64,000 bases of DNA from Actinocrinis sp035605935 (GTDB lineage: Bacteria > Actinomycetota > Actinomycetes > Streptomycetales > Catenulisporaceae), in the NCBI RefSeq assembly GCF_035605935.1, contig NZ_DATNGK010000062.1, positions 23,051 through 87,050 of the forward strand. The letters are read 5' to 3'. This document shows, in pieces, positions 16,366 through 24,306 of the stretch. Position numbers and translations under genes: made by a program. The notes below the pieces were generated by a model. It did not search any database, was not told the origin of the DNA, and was given only the letters and a program-made list of their open reading frames with translations. Numbering within the stretch: position 1 is the stretch's first letter; every line of letters begins with the position of its first letter.

Positions 16366-16440
16366 ATGGCAAAGGGCGGCAACAAGAAGCGGGCTCGCAA
16401 GAAGAAGAAGGCAAACCACGGCAAGCGTCCCAACTCCTGA
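16366..16440 (+). CDS. Very small basic ribosomal protein, bL37-like (24 residues)
   Basis: A 24-codon gene with GGAGGAG seven bases before its ATG. More than half of the residues are Lys or Arg, and it ends in ANHGKRPNS, the hallmark of the actinobacterial large-subunit protein bL37 described from mycobacterial ribosome structures (ANHGKRPNA there). The start MAKGGNKKRARKKKK also fits. It lies alone between the divergent Tim44-like gene and an ABC exporter operon. It is easily missed because of its size. Identity as bL37 is by motif and composition; binding to 23S rRNA is the family role. Confidence 0.78.
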   Translation: MAKGGNKKRARKKKKANHGKRPNS

Positions 16441-16493
16441 CCGTACACGGGTGACGCCGCGCTCCTGGAACATGCGGGAGCCGCGGCCCTTCT

Positions 16494-16511
16494 CAGCTGC
16501 TTGAGCAGCTG
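16494..16511. terminator. Short inverted repeat after the bL37-like gene
   Basis: CAGCTGCT and AGCAGCTG are perfect complements separated by TG, 54 bases after the bL37-like stop. There is no T-tract, so it is at best a weak terminator. The rest of 16441-16710 shows no gene on either strand; the open frames there lack start signals and similarity. Confidence 0.3.
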
Positions 16512-16710
16512 CCGTGAGACGCGGTGCAGCAGCGCCGCAACAGGGCTCGCTCCGCTTGCGGCGAACCACACCCGCTACGGGCCGAGCCGGCGTTGCAGCA
16601 CCGCGAGTCTGTCGCAGTGGCAGCGTTCTTCTGTGTGGGCGAACTGTGCGGGGTCCCGTGAGACGCCGGGACGGAGTGGACATAGGACTGACCTATGCGG
16701 GTCGTGCGCG

Positions 16711-17526
16711 CTAAGAGAGCAGCATCTTGCCGAGGCGGCGCGACGAGACCGCGAGGCCGACGGCGCCGACGATCGCCAAGTACGCCGCACGGCCGAACAG
16801 CGCCGGCCCCACCGAGCCGAGCATCAGCCCTCTGACGATCTCGATGCCCTGGTAAAGCGGCGTGCACTCGACGAAGATCTGCAGCCCGCGCGGGTAGATG
16901 CCCAGTGGGAAGAAGGTCGTGGAGAACAGGAACATCGGCATCATCGCCAGGGTGACCCACTCGAAATCCTGCCAGGACCTCATGAAGGTCGTGCAGGCCA
17001 TGCCGAGGCCGGCGAACGAGAAGCCGATGAGCACGGCGGCGGGCAGGGCGAGCAGAGCCCACCAGGAATGCGTCGCGCCGAACCCGGCCGTCACGGCGAG
17101 GAAGGTGGTCGCGTAGAGCGCGCCGCGCAGGAGCGCCCAGGTGATCTCGCCGAGCGCGATGTCGCCGACGCCGAGCGGAGTGGCCAGGATCGCTTCGTAG
17201 TTCCTGCCGTACTTGATCTTGAAGAAGATGTTGAAGGTCGAGTCGAACACCGCGCCCTGCATGGCGGCGGTGGCCAGGAGCGCCGGAGCGACGAATTCCA
17301 CGTAGGTGACCGGCCGGCCGCCGGGCCCGGTGACGTTCGGGATCAGCTTGCCCAGGCCCACTCCGATCGAGAGCAGGTAGAAGACCGGCTCGAACACACC
17401 GGAGAGCAGGATCAGCCACATGCGGCGGTAAGCCAGCATGTTGCGCTCGATGAGGTGCAACGAGCGCTTGGTCCCGAATCCGAACGAGATCGGGATGGCG
17501 CGTGGCGCGAAGGTGGCGGCAGCCAT
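16711..17526 (-). CDS. ABC-2 type transporter permease (DrrB-like), second permease
   Basis: A 271-residue membrane protein with about six membrane helices and the ABC-2 signature VECTPLYQGIEIVRGLMLG preceded by MFLFSTTFFPLGIYPRGLQI. It forms the membrane part of an exporter together with the 17545 permease and the 18403 ATPase, which lie upstream on the same strand with 18-bp gaps. The family exports lipids, drugs or polyketides. Three genes as ATPase-permease-permease suggest a heterodimeric membrane domain. Cargo unknown. Confidence 0.9.
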   Translation of the reverse strand: MAAATFAPRAIPISFGFGTKRSLHLIERNMLAYRRMWLILLSGVFEPVFYLLSIGVGLGKLIPNVTGPGGRPVTYVEFVAPALLATAAMQGAVFDSTFNIFFKIKYGRNYEAILATPLGVGDIALGEITWALLRGALYATTFLAVTAGFGATHSWWALLALPAAVLIGFSFAGLGMACTTFMRSWQDFEWVTLAMMPMFLFSTTFFPLGIYPRGLQIFVECTPLYQGIEIVRGLMLGSVGPALFGRAAYLAIVGAVGLAVSSRRLGKMLLS

Positions 17527-17544
17527 CGGTGCGCTTCTCCCCTT

Positions 17545-18384
17545 TCAGCGGTACAGCCGTCGGCGATAGGTGATTCGGGCGACCGCGTAGCCGCCGAGGG
17601 CGAAAGCCAGCAGGTATGCGACGTGCACCAGCGATCCGGCCCAGGTGGCGGTGCCGAGCGTGAGCGAGCGGCACAGCTCGACGCCGTGCCACAGCGGGGT
17701 GGCGTAGGCGATCGGGTGCGCCCAACCCGGCAGTTGCTGCCACGGGAAGAACGTTCCGGAGAACAGGAACAGCGGGGTCATGACGAAGCGGAACAGCGTG
17801 TTGAGCGGCTGGTCGCTGTCCAGGGTGATGACGTAGGACATGATCGGCAGCATGAACGCCGCGCCGGTCAGCACCGAGGCGGGCCAGGCGAGGATGCCGA
17901 GCGGGGAGTGCAGCGTGCCGAAGCCGGCCATGAAGGCGAAGAAGATTCCGGTGACGCCGGAGATCCAGACCAGCGAGAGCGCGGCGTGTCCGGTCACGAC
18001 GTCCTCCGGGCGTTGCGGTGTGTTCACCGCGGCCCAGTAGTTGCCGAACCACTTCACGCTGCCGAGCACCGAGTAGGTGCTCAGGCCGAAAGCGTTCTGC
18101 ATCCCGTTTGCCGCCAGCACGCCGGGCGCGACGAAGTCGAGGTACCGTACGCCGCCCGGCAGGCCGCTGCCCCGGTCCACGAGCGTGCCCAAACCGATGC
18201 CCATCGCGGTCAGATAGAGAGCTGGGCCGAGGATCGCGGACAGCAGGCCGCCGCGCCAGGTCCGGCGGGTGTAGGTCACCCAGTAGCGGAACTGGCGGTA
18301 GCTGAGCCGCAGCGCGCCCGGAATAGGCGCGTCGATGGAGTGCGCCGCAGGAACCGCTGCATTCGGGGAGTCGATCGCGGTCAT
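17545..18384 (-). CDS. ABC-2 type transporter permease (DrrB-like), first permease
   Basis: A 279-residue permease related to the neighbouring one: YRQFRYWVTYTRRTWRGGLLSAILGPALYLTAMGIGLG at the N-terminus, then FVMTPLFLFSGTFFPWQQLPGWAHPIAYATPLWHGVELCRSLTLG, the conserved ABC-2 region. About six hydrophobic segments. The start at 18384 leaves 18 bases to the ATPase stop. The two permeases share the same order of motifs but differ in sequence, consistent with old duplication and a heterodimer. Confidence 0.9.
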   Translation of the reverse strand: MTAIDSPNAAVPAAHSIDAPIPGALRLSYRQFRYWVTYTRRTWRGGLLSAILGPALYLTAMGIGLGTLVDRGSGLPGGVRYLDFVAPGVLAANGMQNAFGLSTYSVLGSVKWFGNYWAAVNTPQRPEDVVTGHAALSLVWISGVTGIFFAFMAGFGTLHSPLGILAWPASVLTGAAFMLPIMSYVITLDSDQPLNTLFRFVMTPLFLFSGTFFPWQQLPGWAHPIAYATPLWHGVELCRSLTLGTATWAGSLVHVAYLLAFALGGYAVARITYRRRLYR

Positions 18385-18402
18385 GATCGTGCGCCCGTCC
18401 TT

Positions 18403-19422
18403 CTAGTCGACCAGGGTTCGGCCGGTGAGGGTCAGGAAGACGTCTTCGAGCGTGGAGCGGCGTACCAGGGCGGTGATCGGTTCGAGCCCTCGTCCGCGCA
18501 CCGCCTGAAGCGCTGCGTCGCCGTCGTCGGCGTAAAGCAAGAGGCGATCAGGTAGCACCTCGACGCGTTCAGCGATGCCGGCGGCTTTCTCAGCTGCCTG
18601 TTCCTGTTCGTCGAGTGGGAAGCGCAGCTCCAGCACCTCACGGGTCGAGTAGCTCTCGATCAGCTCGTGCGGCGCGCCCTCGGCGGCGATACGGCCCTTG
18701 TCCATGACCACCAGCCGGTCGCACAACTGCTCGGCCTCGTCCATGTAGTGCGTGGTGAGGATGAGCGTGGTGCCCTGCTGCTTGAGCCGGTAGAGCCGGT
18801 CCCAGACCACGTGCCGCGCCTGCGGGTCGAGTCCAGTGGTCGGCTCGTCGAGGATCAGGATCTCCGGCTCGTTGATCAGCGAGCGGGCGATGGTCAGCCG
18901 CCGCTTCATGCCGCCGGAGAGGGGTTCGACCTTGTCCCCGGCGCGGTCGGACAGCTGCACGAACTCCAGCAGCCGCTCGGTGCGCTCCCGGATCACCGGG
19001 CGCGGCAGCCCGAAGTAGCGGCCGTAGACATGCAAGTTGTCACGGACCAGCATCTCCGTGTCGAGGGTGTCTTCCTGCGGCACGACGCCGAGCCTGGCCC
19101 GGATGGCCGGCCCGTCGGCCATCGGATCCAGGCCGAAGATCCGCAGGGAGCCGCCCGTGCTCGGGGAGACGCAGCCGATCATGCGCATGGTCGTGCTCTT
19201 GCCCGCCCCGTTGGGCCCGAGGAAACCGAAGACCTCACCGCGGCGCACCTCGAAGTCCACGCCGGCCACCGCGGTGAACGGCGGCGCGCCCTTCTTGGTG
19301 AATTGCTTGCTTAGTTCGCGGGCCTCGATCAGGACCTCGCCCGGCACCGCCGGCCGCGGGTTTTGGGGAGGATGGGATCGTCCAGACACCCTATCGACGC
19401 TACTGGTACGCACCGACAACAT
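18403..19422 (-). CDS. ABC transporter ATP-binding protein (DrrA/NodI-like)
   Basis: A 339-residue ATPase: Walker A GPNGAGKST near residue 71-79, Q-loop VVPQEDTLD, signature LSGGMKRR, Walker B LILDEPTTGLD and switch histidine LTTHYMDEAE. The C-terminal 80 residues (LELRFPLDEQEQ ... ALVRRSTLEDVFLTLTGRTL) are the DrrA-type tail ending in the usual EDVFLxLTG. First gene of a three-gene exporter operon. The start at ATG 19422 is uncertain since about 30 N-terminal residues are not conserved; a GTG near 19389 would also serve. Confidence 0.92.
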   Translation of the reverse strand: MLSVRTSSVDRVSGRSHPPQNPRPAVPGEVLIEARELSKQFTKKGAPPFTAVAGVDFEVRRGEVFGFLGPNGAGKSTTMRMIGCVSPSTGGSLRIFGLDPMADGPAIRARLGVVPQEDTLDTEMLVRDNLHVYGRYFGLPRPVIRERTERLLEFVQLSDRAGDKVEPLSGGMKRRLTIARSLINEPEILILDEPTTGLDPQARHVVWDRLYRLKQQGTTLILTTHYMDEAEQLCDRLVVMDKGRIAAEGAPHELIESYSTREVLELRFPLDEQEQAAEKAAGIAERVEVLPDRLLLYADDGDAALQAVRGRGLEPITALVRRSTLEDVFLTLTGRTLVD

Positions 19423-19516
19423 TCGAATGGTTTTCCGCTCGCGGGCGGCGCACTGGAGCAGCCGAGGGAGTCACGGGTAAAGCCTGGCGCTAAGGGGGCG
19501 CTGCTAAGTTCGATCC

Positions 19517-20464
19517 ATGGCGAAACTTGGGAACACAGATCTGGACGTCTTCGGGCTGTGCCTCGGCGGCAACGTCTTCGGCTGGTCGGCGGACGAGGAC
19601 GAGTCGTTCGCGATCCTGGACGCGTACGCGGCGGCCGGCGGCAACTTCATCGACACCGCCGACGTGTATTCGCTGTGGGTGCCGGGGAACTGCGGTGGCG
19701 ATTCCGAGCGGATCATCGGTCGCTGGCTGAAGGCGCGCGGCAACCGGGACGCGATGGTGATCGCGACGAAGGTGGCCAAGCTGCCGAGTCGGCCGGGACT
19801 GTCCGCGGCGAACATCCGCGCCGCCGCCGAAGAGTCATTGCAGCGGCTGGGGACGGACTATATCGACTTGTACTACGCACACCAGGACGACCCGGGCACG
19901 CCGATCGAGGAGACTCTCGGTGCGTTCGACGCCCTCGTACGTGAGGGCAAGGTGCGTTACATCGCCGCATCGAACTTCACCGCGCCGCGCCTTACCGAAT
20001 CGCTCGCCGTTTCCGACCGCGAGGGCTTAGCGCGGTACTGCGCGCTCCAGAATCACTACAACCTGCTGGAGCGCGCCGAGTACGAGCGCGACTTGGCGCC
20101 GGTGCTGGAGCGCGAAGGCGTGCCCGGCGTGCCGTTCTACGGGCTGGCGCGTGGGTTCCTGGCCGGCAAGTACCGGCCCGGCGTGGAGGTCGACTCCGTG
20201 CGCGCGGGCGGTGTCGCGCCGTACCGCAACGAGCGTGGGTACCGCGTGTTGGGCGTGCTGGATCATGTGGCGGCGGCGCATAACACGACGGTCGCGGCGG
20301 TCGCGCTGGCTTGGCTTGCCGCTCAGCCGACGGTTGCCGCGCCGATCGCGTCTGCGCGAACGCCACAGCAGCTACTGGAACTGGTGCCGTTCACTGACCT
20401 GAAGCTGTCCAGCGACGAACTGTCCGCACTCAACGCCGCGTCACAAAACACTGCGTCGGTCTAA
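19517..20464 (+). CDS. Aldo/keto reductase (second, distinct subfamily)
   Basis: A 315-residue aldo/keto reductase with catalytic D46, Y51 (FIDTADVYS), K85 (IATKVA) and H122 (LYYAHQDDP). The cofactor-binding end reads APIASARTPQQLLELV. It is only distantly similar to the enzyme at 8800 and is of the type often annotated as potassium-channel beta-like or YajO-like reductase. Its stop codon is shared with that of the convergent DUF1003 gene. Substrate unknown. Confidence 0.92.
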   Translation: MAKLGNTDLDVFGLCLGGNVFGWSADEDESFAILDAYAAAGGNFIDTADVYSLWVPGNCGGDSERIIGRWLKARGNRDAMVIATKVAKLPSRPGLSAANIRAAAEESLQRLGTDYIDLYYAHQDDPGTPIEETLGAFDALVREGKVRYIAASNFTAPRLTESLAVSDREGLARYCALQNHYNLLERAEYERDLAPVLEREGVPGVPFYGLARGFLAGKYRPGVEVDSVRAGGVAPYRNERGYRVLGVLDHVAAAHNTTVAAVALAWLAAQPTVAAPIASARTPQQLLELVPFTDLKLSSDELSALNAASQNTASV

Positions 20465-21009
20465 GCCTCCGAAGGCTCCTCTGGCGCGACCAGCCGCTGG
20501 ATCATCTCCAGCATGGTGCAGACTTGCCGGTTCATCGCATCGTGCTGCTCGGCGAGCGCGCTGAAGTTGACGGTGAGGGTTTGCAGCAGCTCGTGCGACG
20601 CGACATCGGCTTCGTAGTCGTGTTGCGCGAGCTCGCTGGAGATCTGGTCGCTGCGCTTGGCGGCGATCAGCAGAATGGCGCCCTGCAGCGCGGCGACACA
20701 GGAGAGCACGAGGTTCAGCAGGATGAACGGGTACGGGTCGAACGCGCGGTGATGTGCGTGCGCGATCAGGCCATTGATTCCCATCCACAGCGCCAGGAAC
20801 ACGAGGGCGGCGAACACGAACGCCCACGAGCCCATGCCGTTGCGCATCTTGTCGGCGGCGCGTTCGCCAAGGCTGAGCTGGTCGCCGGTGCGCACATCCG
20901 GGTTCCATTTCCAGCCGCGCTTGATGACGCGGGCCGCGCCCTTGGCCGAGGCGGATATGCGCAGGCGGGCCTGGCCGCCGATGGAACTCGTACCCCCTGG
21001 TGAATTCAT
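20461..21009 (-). CDS. DUF1003 membrane protein
   Basis: A 182-residue protein with a basic N-terminus, two adjacent membrane helices (about 62-84 and 94-116: SWAFVFAALVFLALWMGIN, PFILLNLVLSCVAALQGAILLIAA) and the DUF1003 hallmark around RSDQISSELAQHDYEAD. The C-terminal helix likely forms a coiled coil in the cytosol. Function unknown. Tail-to-tail overlap of four bases with the aldo/keto reductase; mscL follows downstream on the same strand (87-bp gap would place mscL after it). Confidence 0.88.
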   Translation of the reverse strand: MNSPGGTSSIGGQARLRISASAKGAARVIKRGWKWNPDVRTGDQLSLGERAADKMRNGMGSWAFVFAALVFLALWMGINGLIAHAHHRAFDPYPFILLNLVLSCVAALQGAILLIAAKRSDQISSELAQHDYEADVASHELLQTLTVNFSALAEQHDAMNRQVCTMLEMIQRLVAPEEPSEA

Positions 21010-21096
21010 GGCCGAAAGTGTGGCACGTCCGGTGCCCGCCTCGAGGTCGGGGCACCGGACGTGAAGGCTCCGAAGCGAAACCCGTTACGCGACCGA

Positions 21097-21525
21097 CTAT
21101 TCGCGCCCGGCGCGCGAGCCGAAGCCGGCAGCGGGGGCGCCGCCGTCGCGCAGCGCGTCACGGATCTGGGCGAGCAGTTCGAGCTCGGTCTCCGCGGGCG
21201 GGGGTACGTCCGGGATGCCCTGGCGGCGCTTGCGCATCTTCTCCAGGTGGTTGAGCGGCATCACGATGAAGAAGTACACGCCGATCGCGATGAGCAGGAA
21301 CTGGATGATCGCGGTGATGAACGATCCGTAAAGGATCTTCGAGTTGTGCACCGTCAAGACCAGCTTGTTGTAGTCAGGCTTGCCGAAGATCGCGGTGATC
21401 AACGGCATGATGATGTCGGCCACCAACGCGTTGACGATCGCGCTGAAAGCAACGCCCATGACAACGGCGACCGCCAGTTCGACGACGTTTCCGCGCAGGA
21501 TGAAATCCTTGAAGCCTTTGATCAT
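21097..21525 (-). CDS. mscL: Large-conductance mechanosensitive channel
   Basis: A 142-residue channel protein that opens under membrane tension to release solutes. It has the amphipathic start MIKGFKDFILRGNVVELAVAVVMGVAFSAIVNALVADIIMPLI, including the conserved RGNVVDLAVAVVIG-type TM1, then the periplasmic loop, TM2 (GSFITAIIQFLLIAIGVYFFIV) and the KMRKRRQ plus acidic cytoplasmic helix. The ATG at 21525 follows AAGGGA. The open frame runs further upstream to 21843 but only as antisense of the SURF1 gene. Confidence 0.95.
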   Translation of the reverse strand: MIKGFKDFILRGNVVELAVAVVMGVAFSAIVNALVADIIMPLITAIFGKPDYNKLVLTVHNSKILYGSFITAIIQFLLIAIGVYFFIVMPLNHLEKMRKRRQGIPDVPPPAETELELLAQIRDALRDGGAPAAGFGSRAGRE

Positions 21526-21655
21526 GGTGGGTTCCCTTCGGCACGGGCGCGGGCGCGCCCTCGTGTCTGTACAACAACCAGAGAAACGACCGCCCGCGCA
21601 AGGGGTCACCGGGCCCGGTGCTGAACCGAGACGGTCGGCGTTGTACCGTCGTTCG

Positions 21656-22633
21656 GTGCGCTCGTACCGCTTTGTCTTCACGCCGAAGTGGCTGGCTTTC
21701 CATGCACTGACCTGGTTCGTGCTGATCCCGGCCTTCATCGGGCTGGGCCAGTGGCAGCGCGACCTGTGGAAAGACCATGCCCGCTCGCAGGGCGTGGTGC
21801 TCGGCGCGCTGGCCGCCGCGCCGGTGCCGCTGGACTCGGTCAACCCGACCGGTCACACGGTCACGCGCGATCAGCAGTGGAAGATGGTCTCCGCGACCGG
21901 CCGCTATGACACGGCGCACCAGTTCATGGTCCGCAACCGCTCGCAAAACGAGCAGCCGGGCTGGTTCGTGGTGACGCCGCTGGTGCTCGCCGACGGCACG
22001 GCGGTCCTGGTCAATCAGGGCTGGGTACCTGAATCGAACACGAGCATGTCCAACGCGGCGCCCGCGTTCCCGCCGGTGCCGTCCGGGACGGTCACGGTGT
22101 CCGGTTCGCTTCAGCCGGATGAGACGACGGCGGACTCTCGGATCAAGGACGACACGGCGCAGCTTCCGGCCGGCGAGATCGCGCTGATCACCCGGAGCGA
22201 CCTGGCCGCGCGAGTGCCGAATCCGCTGCATGACGGCTCGATCAGGCTGATGTCGAGCACTCCGGCGAACACGGCGGCCGCGGCCGCGCAGCCGGTGCCG
22301 AACCCCACCTACGACAACTCCATGTACATCGCCTACATGGTGCAGTGGTGGGTCTTCGCCGCGGTGATGCCGGTGACCTGGTTCCTGCTGCTGCGGCGGG
22401 AGGCGAACGATCGGCGGATCGCGGCGCAGGAGGCCGCGGCGGGCTCGCCGGACCCGACTGATAAGCCTGGCGCTGAACCGGCCGCATCGGAGTCAGCTGG
22501 CGTACTAGCGTCAGCTGGCGTCGGGGAGGCGGTCGTCGCCGGAGTAGCCGCCGACCCGGAGGCGGTCGAGCAGGGCCGCGAACCGGTCGCTGGGGAAGAG
22601 CTGGAGGGTCTCCCCCACGCTGTCGGAGGGTAG
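21656..22633 (+). CDS. SURF1 family cytochrome oxidase biogenesis protein (copy 2)
   Basis: A second SURF1 protein, about 325 residues: first helix with RFVFTPKWLAFHALTWFVLIPAFIGLGQWQ, domain core MVSATGRYDTAHQFMVRNRSQNEQPGWFVVTPLVLADGTAVLVNQGWVP, second helix YMVQWWVFAAVMPVTWFLLL, then an Ala/Glu-rich tail. GTG 21656 is chosen because family members start just before the YRFxxTPKW segment; TTG 21641 is possible. The last 123 bases overlap the 3' end of the convergent DUF1444-like gene, so the low-complexity tail may be longer than functionally needed. Divergent from mscL across 130 bp. Confidence 0.87.
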   Translation: MRSYRFVFTPKWLAFHALTWFVLIPAFIGLGQWQRDLWKDHARSQGVVLGALAAAPVPLDSVNPTGHTVTRDQQWKMVSATGRYDTAHQFMVRNRSQNEQPGWFVVTPLVLADGTAVLVNQGWVPESNTSMSNAAPAFPPVPSGTVTVSGSLQPDETTADSRIKDDTAQLPAGEIALITRSDLAARVPNPLHDGSIRLMSSTPANTAAAAAQPVPNPTYDNSMYIAYMVQWWVFAAVMPVTWFLLLRREANDRRIAAQEAAAGSPDPTDKPGAEPAASESAGVLASAGVGEAVVAGVAADPEAVEQGREPVAGEELEGLPHAVGG

Positions 22634-23557
22634 GCGGCTGAGCTTTCCGCCCTGCCACCAGTACAGCTGGTCGGAGATCGGTCCGGGACAGGTCTCGAAC
22701 TGTCTTGCGGCGAAGCGCAGCATCGTTCCGGCGGCGGCGACCACGGCCGCCGATTCGATCGGGTGCACGGCGATCAGGTGCCGGTGCGGCAGCACAACCA
22801 GCGCGCCGTTGGCCTCGACGTAGCCGGGCAGGCCGGCCAGGTGCTCGGCGAGCCACAGCACGTGCGTCGCGGCGTAGTGGCTGGGGCTGAACAGCGCGAC
22901 CAGTTCGGTGCCGTCGAGCGTGAAGCGCTCGACTTCCATCCTGGTGTCGCGCCGCACGTTGGCTCTGGCGGCATCGAACACGACGTGCTCGGCCACGCCC
23001 CAGCCGAGGGCCTCGCCGACCGACACCAGTTCGCCGCCGATCGCGGCGCCGTTTTGAGCGGTTCCCGGCCAACCGGGCGGGGCCTCGGTGACGATCGCTT
23101 CGAGCAAGCCATCGGCCACGATGCGCCGCAGGGCGCCGTCGAGGGTGGCGTCGGCGGAATCGGCCGGCAGGATCCGGGCCCGCAGCGGTTCCCGGATGCG
23201 GCGCCAGAGTGAGTCGTCCGCGGCCCGGGCCCCGTCGGCCGCGGCGTCTCGCAGGGTGCTGACGTACTGTTCGATCAGCTCGGGCCAGTCGGCCTTCGGT
23301 TTCTCGCGCATCCGCTCGCGCACCGGGGCGAGGTCGATCGCGGTGCCCGGCCACGGCCGGTCGGTGCGCCCGATCTCGAGCCGGTCGCGCGCGATCACCC
23401 GCCACCGCAGGCCCCGGCCGCGCAGCTCGACTTCGAGCAGGCCGAGCAACGCCGTGGCCACCTCGTCGCCGAGCGGCCACAGCGGATCCGCGAGCGGATC
23501 TGGATCGGCCTCTGAGCCTTCGTCAGATGCGGGCACGGGACGCAGTGTAACCGTCAC
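22511..23557 (-). CDS. DUF1444 (YtpQ)-like protein
   Basis: A 348-residue protein. The C-terminal half has the layout of the DUF1444/YtpQ family: FDAARANVRRDTRMEVERFTLDGTELVALFSPSHYAATHVLWLAEHLAGLPG, then GALVVLPHRHLIAVHPIES and MLRFAARQF ... LYWWQGGKLSRLP. The role of that family is unknown. I start at GTG 23557, with GGGAG ten bases upstream; the frame is open to 23914 but those codons are antisense to another gene. Overlaps the SURF1 tail by 123 bp at the 3' end. Assignment to DUF1444 is by eye and should be treated as probable. Confidence 0.65.
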   Translation of the reverse strand: MTVTLRPVPASDEGSEADPDPLADPLWPLGDEVATALLGLLEVELRGRGLRWRVIARDRLEIGRTDRPWPGTAIDLAPVRERMREKPKADWPELIEQYVSTLRDAAADGARAADDSLWRRIREPLRARILPADSADATLDGALRRIVADGLLEAIVTEAPPGWPGTAQNGAAIGGELVSVGEALGWGVAEHVVFDAARANVRRDTRMEVERFTLDGTELVALFSPSHYAATHVLWLAEHLAGLPGYVEANGALVVLPHRHLIAVHPIESAAVVAAAGTMLRFAARQFETCPGPISDQLYWWQGGKLSRLPSDSVGETLQLFPSDRFAALLDRLRVGGYSGDDRLPDAS

Positions 23558-23657
23558 TGTGCGCGCTCCCGCCGCGGTTTCTGTCACACGGCAACAGTTG
23601 GCCACGCGGCATGCGCGGAACCCGTTACCCACCGCCGGATTGCCCGTTGTACTGGTT

Positions 23658-24272
23658 GTGTCAGAGTCGTCTGCTGTTCCCAGCTTTTCGCCTGTCCGCC
23701 CGACCGAGCCGCCGCCCGCGCCGCAGTTGCGGCCGCGGGCTCCGCGCGGCCCGGCGGGACTGGGCCCGCTGAGCCCGAGCGGGATCGGCGCGCCGATGCT
23801 CGGTTCCGGCCTGCCGGGTGTGCCGCGGCCGCGCCGGGTCGGGCCGCCGCGGACCGACCCGGTCATCACGGACACGGTGTGGGAGCGGATCGAGCCGCTG
23901 ATCCCGCAACGCACGCGCCGCCGCCGCTACCCAGGGCGCAAGCCGCTGGACGATCGCGCCGTGCTGACCGGGATCCTGGTCGTGCTGGCGCGCGGGATCG
24001 GATTCGAGCGGCTGCCTAACGAACTGGGCTTCGGTTCGGGCATGACGTGCTGGCGGCGGCTGCGCGACTGGCAGCAGGCCGGGGCGTGGAACGCGATCGC
24101 CGCGGAACTGGCGCGCGGGCTGCCGGACGGTGACCGGATCGACTTCGAGCGGGTCGCCGCTACCGCCGCCGATGCCGAGTCCGCGTCCCCGGTGACCCGG
24201 CGGCCGATCGCGGCGAAGGCGAAGCACCCCTCCCCCGTGGCCGCCGAGTTCGGTATGACGCTGCTGCGCTGA
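23658..24272 (+). CDS. Standalone IS5-type transposase N-terminal domain (DUF4096-like), possibly domesticated
   Basis: About 204 residues. After a proline-rich, low-complexity start (about 1-70), residues 75-155 match the DNA-binding N-terminal domain of IS5-family transposases: VITDTVWERIEPLIPQRTRRRRYPGRKPLDDRAVLTGILVVLARGIGFERLPNELGFGSGMTCWRRLRDWQQAGAW. The DDE nuclease that should follow is absent: the protein ends 45 residues later with a stop, not by frameshift into a recognisable DDE remnant. No terminal inverted repeats were seen around it. GTG 23658 is the best start near the divergent DUF1444-like gene, without a clear ribosome site. It may be a relic or a co-opted DNA-binding protein. 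Confidence 0.6.
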   Translation: MSESSAVPSFSPVRPTEPPPAPQLRPRAPRGPAGLGPLSPSGIGAPMLGSGLPGVPRPRRVGPPRTDPVITDTVWERIEPLIPQRTRRRRYPGRKPLDDRAVLTGILVVLARGIGFERLPNELGFGSGMTCWRRLRDWQQAGAWNAIAAELARGLPDGDRIDFERVAATAADAESASPVTRRPIAAKAKHPSPVAAEFGMTLLR

Positions 24273-24306
24273 CCCACCCAACCGTCGCGGTGTCAGTCTT
24301 TCCAGA

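Noticed and set aside
16501..18555. 684-codon open frame on the plus strand
   Set aside because: It is antisense to the two ABC permeases and the ATPase, which have clear family motifs; the frame is rich in Arg, Glu and Gly, as shadow frames are.
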